In this document: piece by piece, positions 58,875 to 64,000 of the stretch | How positions within the stretch are numbered: position 1 is the stretch's first letter | Layout: each line of letters begins with the position of its first letter | Origin: an uncultured Acetatifactor sp. | Lineage (GTDB): Bacteria > Bacillota > Clostridia > Lachnospirales > Lachnospiraceae | Assembly (NCBI GenBank): GCA_947581865.1 | Contig: CANPWA010000001.1 | Coordinates: forward strand, 166,530 to 230,529 | DNA length: 64,000 nucleotides | Direction of reading: 5' to 3' | The notes under the pieces: generated by a model | Seen by the model: only the letters and a program-made list of their open reading frames with translations | The model's database searches: none | What the model was told of the DNA's origin: nothing | Position numbers and translations under genes: made by a program

Positions 58875-59645
58875 ATGATATTAGTCATCGATGTGGGCAA
58901 TACCAATATGACCATGGGCGTGTATGAAGGGGAGAAACTGCGGACGACCTTCCGTCTGACCACGAAGACACCCCGCACCTCAGATGAGTACGGTATTATC
59001 ATCACACAGCTTTTAAAAAATAGTGGCATCGAGCCCAAGGAACTGAGCGGGTCCATCGTGGCAAGCGTGGTGCCGGCGGTGATGCACGCCCTGCAGGGGG
59101 CTCTGGTGCGCTACACAGACACCCGCCCGCTCATCGTGGGTCCCGGGATGAAGACGGGGATCCGCATCACCACCGAAGATCCCCGGGCAATCGGCGCTGA
59201 CCGCATTGTGGACGCGGTGGCGGCGTATGAAAAATATGGAGGCCCCGTGTTGGTGTTGGACTTCGGCACTGCGACGACCTACGATCTGATCAATGGGGAA
59301 GGGTGCTTTACGGCGGGAATTACCGCACCGGGCATCCGCATCAGCTCGGAGGCGCTCTGGACACAGACGGCAAAGCTTCCCGATATAGAGATCAAAAAGC
59401 CCGGGACGATCCTGGCAAAGGAGACCATCACCAGTATGCAGGCAGGGCTGATGTACGGGCAGATCGGGCAGACCGAATATATTATCAGAAAAGTACGGGA
59501 GGAGAGCGGGCTGCAGGATATGAAAGTGGCGGCAACCGGCGGGCTGGGAAGGCTCATCGCGGATGAGACGGATGCCATCGATATCTATGACCCCTATCTG
59601 ACGATGGACGGGCTGCGCATCCTCTATGATAAGAATGCGAGATAA
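58875..59645 (+). CDS. coaX: Type III pantothenate kinase
   Basis: [62 protein letters not shown]. Confidence 0.95.
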   Translation: MILVIDVGNTNMTMGVYEGEKLRTTFRLTTKTPRTSDEYGIIITQLLKNSGIEPKELSGSIVASVVPAVMHALQGALVRYTDTRPLIVGPGMKTGIRITTEDPRAIGADRIVDAVAAYEKYGGPVLVLDFGTATTYDLINGEGCFTAGITAPGIRISSEALWTQTAKLPDIEIKKPGTILAKETITSMQAGLMYGQIGQTEYIIRKVREESGLQDMKVAATGGLGRLIADETDAIDIYDPYLTMDGLRILYDKNAR

Positions 59646-59674
59646 GAACGCGGGATAACTGAGAGGGATCAGAA

Positions 59675-60640
59675 ATGCCACAACTGACGATCGGAGGAGT
59701 CACCCTCCCTGACAATATTATTTTAGCACCTATGGCAGGCGTTTCCGACCTGCCTTTTCGTCTGTTATGCAGACAACAGGGGGCAGGCATGGTCTGCATG
59801 GAGATGGTCAGCGCAAAGGCGATTTATTACCACAACAAGAACACCGACAGCCTCATGGAGATCCATCCGGATGAGGGATATGTCTCTCTGCAGCTGTTCG
59901 GCTCTGAGCCGGAACTTTTGGGCGAGATGGCAAAACGCATCGAGGAACGCCCCTTTACCTTTCTGGATTTTAACATGGGATGCCCCGTACCCAAAGTGGT
60001 CAACAATGGGGAGGGATCGGCGCTGATGAAAGATCCCCGCCTGGCGGAGAAGATCTTCACGGCGCTGGTGAGATCTACCAGGAAACCTGTCACCGTAAAG
60101 ATCCGGAAAGGGTTTGATGACAGCCATGTAAATGCCGTGGAGATCGCCCGCATCGCCGAGGGATGCGGAGTGGCGGCGGTGGCAGTGCATGGGCGGACCA
60201 GAGAACAATACTACAGCGGGCAGGCGGACTGGGACATCATTGCCAGGGTAAAGGATGCCCTGACCATCCCCGTCCTGGGAAACGGCGACGTGGACAGTCC
60301 TCTCAAAGCCGAGGAAATGCTCAGACAGACCGGCTGTGACGGCATCCTCATCGGACGCGCTGCCCAGGGAAATCCATGGATTTTCCGCGAGGTGACAGGC
60401 TATTTGGAGAGCGGAGTCATACCGCCCCGCCCGGACAACCGGGAGAAAAAAGAACTGATTCTGCGCCATGCTTCATTGCAGCTGCAGTACAAGGGAGAAT
60501 ACACGGGAGTCCGGGAGATGCGCAAACACCTGTCCTGGTATACCATGGGGATGCCCAATTCCGCCCGCTTCCGCAGAGAGATCAACGCTCTGCAGAGTAT
60601 GGAACAGCTCAGGGAGAGCGTGGAGAGGATCTTTGGATGA
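59675..60640 (+). CDS. dusB: tRNA-dihydrouridine synthase
   Basis: NIILAPMAGVSDLPFRLLCRQQGAGMVCMEMVSAKAI, DFNMGCPVPKVV, AVHGRTREQYYSGQADWDII, GNGDVDSPLKAEEML. Confidence 0.96.
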   Translation: MPQLTIGGVTLPDNIILAPMAGVSDLPFRLLCRQQGAGMVCMEMVSAKAIYYHNKNTDSLMEIHPDEGYVSLQLFGSEPELLGEMAKRIEERPFTFLDFNMGCPVPKVVNNGEGSALMKDPRLAEKIFTALVRSTRKPVTVKIRKGFDDSHVNAVEIARIAEGCGVAAVAVHGRTREQYYSGQADWDIIARVKDALTIPVLGNGDVDSPLKAEEMLRQTGCDGILIGRAAQGNPWIFREVTGYLESGVIPPRPDNREKKELILRHASLQLQYKGEYTGVREMRKHLSWYTMGMPNSARFRREINALQSMEQLRESVERIFG

Positions 60641-60676
60641 TCCACATATTTCTCCTGTCACTGCATATAATGGAGC

Positions 60677-61504
60677 ATGGATACGATTGTGATGCTCTGT
60701 TATGAATGCACGCGCTTCAAAAGCGCCAAATACGGCAACCCTTTCCGCGCGGGAAAAATCAGCATGGACAGCAGCTTCCGCGAGGAGCCCGTTCCTCTGC
60801 AGGATTACCAGCTGATACGAGTAGTGCTGAGCGAAACCCTGCCCGAGGGAGGGCGCGGCCCTCTTATCAGACTACTCGGAGGGAAACTGCTGAAAGGATA
60901 CAGACGAAAGGTACAGGATGCCCTCAGGTCGGAACTTGCGCCCCTTTTGGATGAATTTGGCGACAATTATCTCTCCTATGGAGAACGGCTTCCCATAGAG
61001 GAATTTTCGACCCTGCTCCCCCTGCCGGAGTTTGACGCCTTTGAGAATCCCAAGTGGATCCGCAGACTGTTGGAATATGCGCGTCACGACGACTTCATTG
61101 TATTGGGAGACGTACCCTGCCTCCATGCGATTCTCTGCGAGCTGGCGCCCAGGATGAGATCCCTTCTCTGGATCGCGCCGGATTGGGCTGCCCACGAGCA
61201 GATTGAGGATTTCGTGGAGGATTTTTATCAGGAGTACGGGCTTGCCATCAACCTGCAATTTGTGCCGCAGGACAGTACCTACGCCAGAGTGCGCATCCCG
61301 GACAGACCCTTCCACACTCCTGTGAACGTGCTGGATTTCACCCGGGATAAATATCTTCCCGGCTTTGAACTTCCCCGGGGCAGCCTGTGGCTGGACTTCT
61401 TCTCCCATCCGGGAAAGGAGCAGCGCATGGAGTCGAGACAGACGACCGTCAGATACCTTTCCCTGCAGAAACTGTGGAAGTGCTCTAAAAGGATCGCCGG
61501 ATAG
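60677..61504 (+). CDS. Conserved hypothetical protein
   Basis: 275-aa ORF in coding context, no family recognised. Confidence 0.65.
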   Translation: MDTIVMLCYECTRFKSAKYGNPFRAGKISMDSSFREEPVPLQDYQLIRVVLSETLPEGGRGPLIRLLGGKLLKGYRRKVQDALRSELAPLLDEFGDNYLSYGERLPIEEFSTLLPLPEFDAFENPKWIRRLLEYARHDDFIVLGDVPCLHAILCELAPRMRSLLWIAPDWAAHEQIEDFVEDFYQEYGLAINLQFVPQDSTYARVRIPDRPFHTPVNVLDFTRDKYLPGFELPRGSLWLDFFSHPGKEQRMESRQTTVRYLSLQKLWKCSKRIAG

Positions 61505-61525
61505 ACTTATAAACGGCTGCCCGTC

Positions 61526-61554
61526 TTGACACTGCCGGCAAAAATAGGTATAAT
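61526..61554 (+). promoter_or_regulatory. Consensus sigma-A promoter for greA
   Basis: TTGACA (61526-61531) - 17 nt - TATAAT (61549-61554): perfect consensus and spacing. Confidence 0.85.
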
Positions 61555-61675
61555 ACCAAAGGTTAAACGACACACGAAAAATGTCGCTTATGAGACTGCA
61601 CGGACTAAGAAAGTGCAGCCGCAGCATTTTAGATAGGCATAGAGGAAATCATTACAAAAAGAAAGGTGAAACGTC

Positions 61676-62158
61676 ATGCAGGAGAAGAAAAACATCTTAA
61701 CTTACGAGGGGCTTAGGAAATACGAGGACGAATTGCATGATCTCAAAGTTGTGAGACGCCAGGAGGTTGCACAGAAGATCAAAGAGGCGAGAGAGCAGGG
61801 AGACCTCTCCGAGAACGCCGAGTACGACGCGGCCAAGGACGAGCAGAGAGACATTGAGGCGAGAATCGAGGAACTGGAAAAAATCCTCAAAAACGCCGAA
61901 GTGGTGGTTGAGGACGAAGTGGATCTGGACAAGATCAATATCGGTTGTAAAGTCCGGATCCTCGACATCGAGTACAGCGAGGAGCTGGAGTACAAGATTG
62001 TCGGTTCCACCGAGGCAAACAGCCTGAAAGGTAAGATTTCCAACGAGAGCCCTGTGGGCAAAGCGCTGCTTGGCAGGAAAGTGAACGATGTGGTAGAGGT
62101 GGAGACACCGGCAGGCACCTCCTCTTACAAAATTCTGGAGATCCAGAGAAGCAACTGA
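61676..62158 (+). CDS. greA: Transcription elongation factor GreA
   Basis: [82 protein letters not shown]. Confidence 0.97.
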   Translation: MQEKKNILTYEGLRKYEDELHDLKVVRRQEVAQKIKEAREQGDLSENAEYDAAKDEQRDIEARIEELEKILKNAEVVVEDEVDLDKINIGCKVRILDIEYSEELEYKIVGSTEANSLKGKISNESPVGKALLGRKVNDVVEVETPAGTSSYKILEIQRSN

Positions 62159-62171
62159 TACCCAAACTTGC

Positions 62172-62387
62172 GCAGAGGCAGCAGATGCCAAAAACCGTGC
62201 AGAAGCGGCAGATGCCAAAAACCGTGCAGAGGCAGCAGATGCCGGAAACCGTGCAGAGGCGGCAGATGCCGGAAACCGTGCAGAGGCGGCAGATGCCAAA
62301 AACCGTGCAGAGGCGGCAGATGCCAGAAACCATGCAGAGGCAGCAGATGCCAAAAACCGTGCAGAGGCAGCAGATGCCGGAACCTGC
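62172..62387 (+). repeat. Tandem repeat, 8 x 27 bp, unit GCAGAGGCRGCAGATGCCRRAAACCGT
   Basis: ATG within each unit at 62185, 62212, 62239, 62266, 62293, 62320, 62347 and 62374 (exact 27-nt period); last unit degenerate (GGAACCTGC end). Confidence 0.97.
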
Positions 62388-62442
62388 AGGTGATACGGCG
62401 GAATGCCTTAAACGGATAGTGACAAACGAAGGAATAAGATAG
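62185..62442 (+). CDS. Possible small repeat protein MPKTVQ(K/R)RQ... (85 aa)
   Basis: ORF starting in the first repeat unit with AGAGG 6 nt before the ATG, ending TAG 11 nt before the lysS GTG; coding status unproven. Confidence 0.3.
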   Translation: MPKTVQKRQMPKTVQRQQMPETVQRRQMPETVQRRQMPKTVQRRQMPETMQRQQMPKTVQRQQMPEPAGDTAECLKRIVTNEGIR

Positions 62443-62453
62443 GAGACAGAGAC

Positions 62454-63956
62454 GTGGCAGAAGAACAGCAGAATGGAAAGGGACAGGCACCCCAACAGGA
62501 TATCAATCAGCTTCTGAAAGTGCGCCGTGAAAAACTGGCTGCGCTCCAGGAGGCGGGAAAAGATCCCTTTCGGATCACCAAGTATGATGTGACCCACCAC
62601 AGTGTGGACATCAAAGACAACTACGGCAGGCTGGAGGGCAAGACCGTCAGCATTGCGGGGCGTGTGATGTCCAAGCGCGTCATGGGAAAGGCTTCCTTTT
62701 GCAACATACAGGATATGCCCGGCAATATCCAATGCTATGTGGCACGGGACAGCATCGGAGAAGAGGCATATGCTGACTTCAAGAAATACGATGTGGGCGA
62801 TATCGTGGGTGTAGAGGGAGAAGTGTTCACCACCAAGACAGGAGAGATCTCCATCCATGCCTCCAAAATAACACTGCTCTCCAAGAGCCTGCAGATCCTC
62901 CCCGAAAAATACCATGGTCTGACCAACACAGATCTGCGCTACCGCCAGAGATATACCGATCTTATCATGAACAGCGAGGTGAAGGAAACCTTCATCAAGC
63001 GTTCCCGCATTATCAAGGAGATCCGCAATTTTCTGGACGGCAGAGGTTTTATGGAGGTGGAGACCCCCATGCTGGTGTCCAATGCCGGAGGTGCGGCAGC
63101 AAGACCCTTTGAAACCCACTACAATGCACTGGACGAGGATGTAAAACTGCGTATTTCCCTGGAACTGTACTTAAAACGACTCATCGTGGGCGGTCTGGAG
63201 CGCGTCTATGAGATCGGACGCGTGTTCCGCAACGAGGGTGTGGACACCCGCCACAATCCGGAGTTTACCCTGATGGAGCTCTATCAGGCATACACCGACT
63301 ACGAAGGCATGATGGAACTGACCGAGAGCATGTTCCGCTACCTGGCGGAGACGGTGTGCGGCAGCGCCGTGATCACCTACAACGGAATTGAGATTGACTT
63401 CGGAAAGCCTTTCGAGCGCATCACCATGACCGACTGTATCAAGAAATATGCGGGTGTGGACTTTGACGCCGTGGAAACGGATGAGGCTGCAAAGTCGCTT
63501 GCCCGGGAGCGCCATATAGAATATGAGGAGCGCCATACCAAGGGCGATATCGTCAACCTCTTCTTTGAGGAATACTGCGAGAAAAATCTGATCCAGCCGA
63601 CCTTTGTCACGGATCATCCCCTTGCCATCTCTCCTCTCACCAAGAAGAAACCGGACGATCCTGAGAAGGTGGAGCGTTTTGAACTCTTTATCAATACCTG
63701 GGAGATGTGCAATGCCTACTCCGAACTCAATGACCCCATAGACCAGCGCGAGCGCTTTGCCGCCCAGGACGCTGCTTTCGCGGCTGGCGACGAGGAGGCA
63801 AACCACACCGATGAGGACTTCTTAAATGCTTTGGAGATCGGCATGCCTCCCACAGGCGGCATCGGCTACGGCATCGACAGACTGGTGATGCTTCTGACCG
63901 ACAGCCCCGCTATCCGGGATGTACTGCTGTTCCCGACAATGCGTCAACTCGATTAA
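62454..63956 (+). CDS. lysS: Lysyl-tRNA synthetase (class II)
   Basis: [115 protein letters not shown] start. Confidence 0.97.
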   Translation: MAEEQQNGKGQAPQQDINQLLKVRREKLAALQEAGKDPFRITKYDVTHHSVDIKDNYGRLEGKTVSIAGRVMSKRVMGKASFCNIQDMPGNIQCYVARDSIGEEAYADFKKYDVGDIVGVEGEVFTTKTGEISIHASKITLLSKSLQILPEKYHGLTNTDLRYRQRYTDLIMNSEVKETFIKRSRIIKEIRNFLDGRGFMEVETPMLVSNAGGAAARPFETHYNALDEDVKLRISLELYLKRLIVGGLERVYEIGRVFRNEGVDTRHNPEFTLMELYQAYTDYEGMMELTESMFRYLAETVCGSAVITYNGIEIDFGKPFERITMTDCIKKYAGVDFDAVETDEAAKSLARERHIEYEERHTKGDIVNLFFEEYCEKNLIQPTFVTDHPLAISPLTKKKPDDPEKVERFELFINTWEMCNAYSELNDPIDQRERFAAQDAAFAAGDEEANHTDEDFLNALEIGMPPTGGIGYGIDRLVMLLTDSPAIRDVLLFPTMRQLD

Positions 63957-64000
63957 AGAAAGCCAGTAAAATCAAGGGTTTCAGGGGCTTGCGCCAAGTC

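Noticed and set aside
61697-62353. Antisense 218-aa ORF with repeated ASAASARF across greA and the minisatellite
   Set aside because: Reverse-strand reading of the 27-bp repeat; a consequence of period 27 rather than evidence of coding.
62172-62387. Minisatellite considered as a CRISPR array
   Set aside because: 27-bp units are directly contiguous with no unique spacers and no cas genes.
61935-63119. 394-aa antisense ORF over greA-lysS
   Set aside because: Overlaps two certain housekeeping genes and the repeat; composition is typical of shadow ORFs.
63957-64000. Sequence after lysS as a possible attachment site for a mobile element
   Set aside because: Only 44 nt are visible and no integrase or direct repeat is in the window.

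Overview
The window is a chromosomal segment of a GC-rich Clostridia/Lachnospiraceae-like Firmicute; taxonomy is inferred only from gene content. Four blocks are visible. (1) ~1-30.75 kb: a large, almost entirely plus-strand surface-glycan locus. It holds three DPM1/GtrB-like GT2 enzymes, an unusual density of polytopic GT-C-like membrane proteins (GtrII-like, DUF6044-like, GT39-like, DUF6077-like), two sugar aminotransferases (FdtB-like and WecE/RffA-like), two SGNH hydrolases, a sialyltransferase-like GT, and a PglK/MsbA-type ABC exporter. It also holds a compact pseudaminic-acid cassette (PseF-, PseH-, PseI- and PseG-like) that encloses an FkbH-type HAD enzyme and a stand-alone acyl carrier protein. 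(2) ~30.8-31.6 kb: a solitary Rpn/PD-(D/E)XK nuclease-transposase family gene. (3) ~32-47.5 kb: two giant secreted pectinases, a 3635-aa protein carrying both a CE8 pectin methylesterase domain and a PL9 pectate lyase domain, and a ~1408-aa PL1 pectate lyase. (4) ~47.5-64 kb: mostly housekeeping genes (dnaE, pfkA, TrmH-family methyltransferase, proC, SleB-like hydrolase, NfeD, SPFH, argF, birA, coaX, dusB, greA, lysS). Between greA and lysS lies an exact 8 x 27-bp tandem repeat in which seven of the eight units carry an SD-like AGAGG placed 6 nt before an ATG. The best candidates for undescribed biology are the FkbH/ACP-containing nonulosonate cassette, the CE8-PL9 megaenzyme, and the greA-lysS repeat. 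No rRNA, tRNA, CRISPR array or complete IS element was recognised. All family calls come from reading motifs by eye, without database searches.
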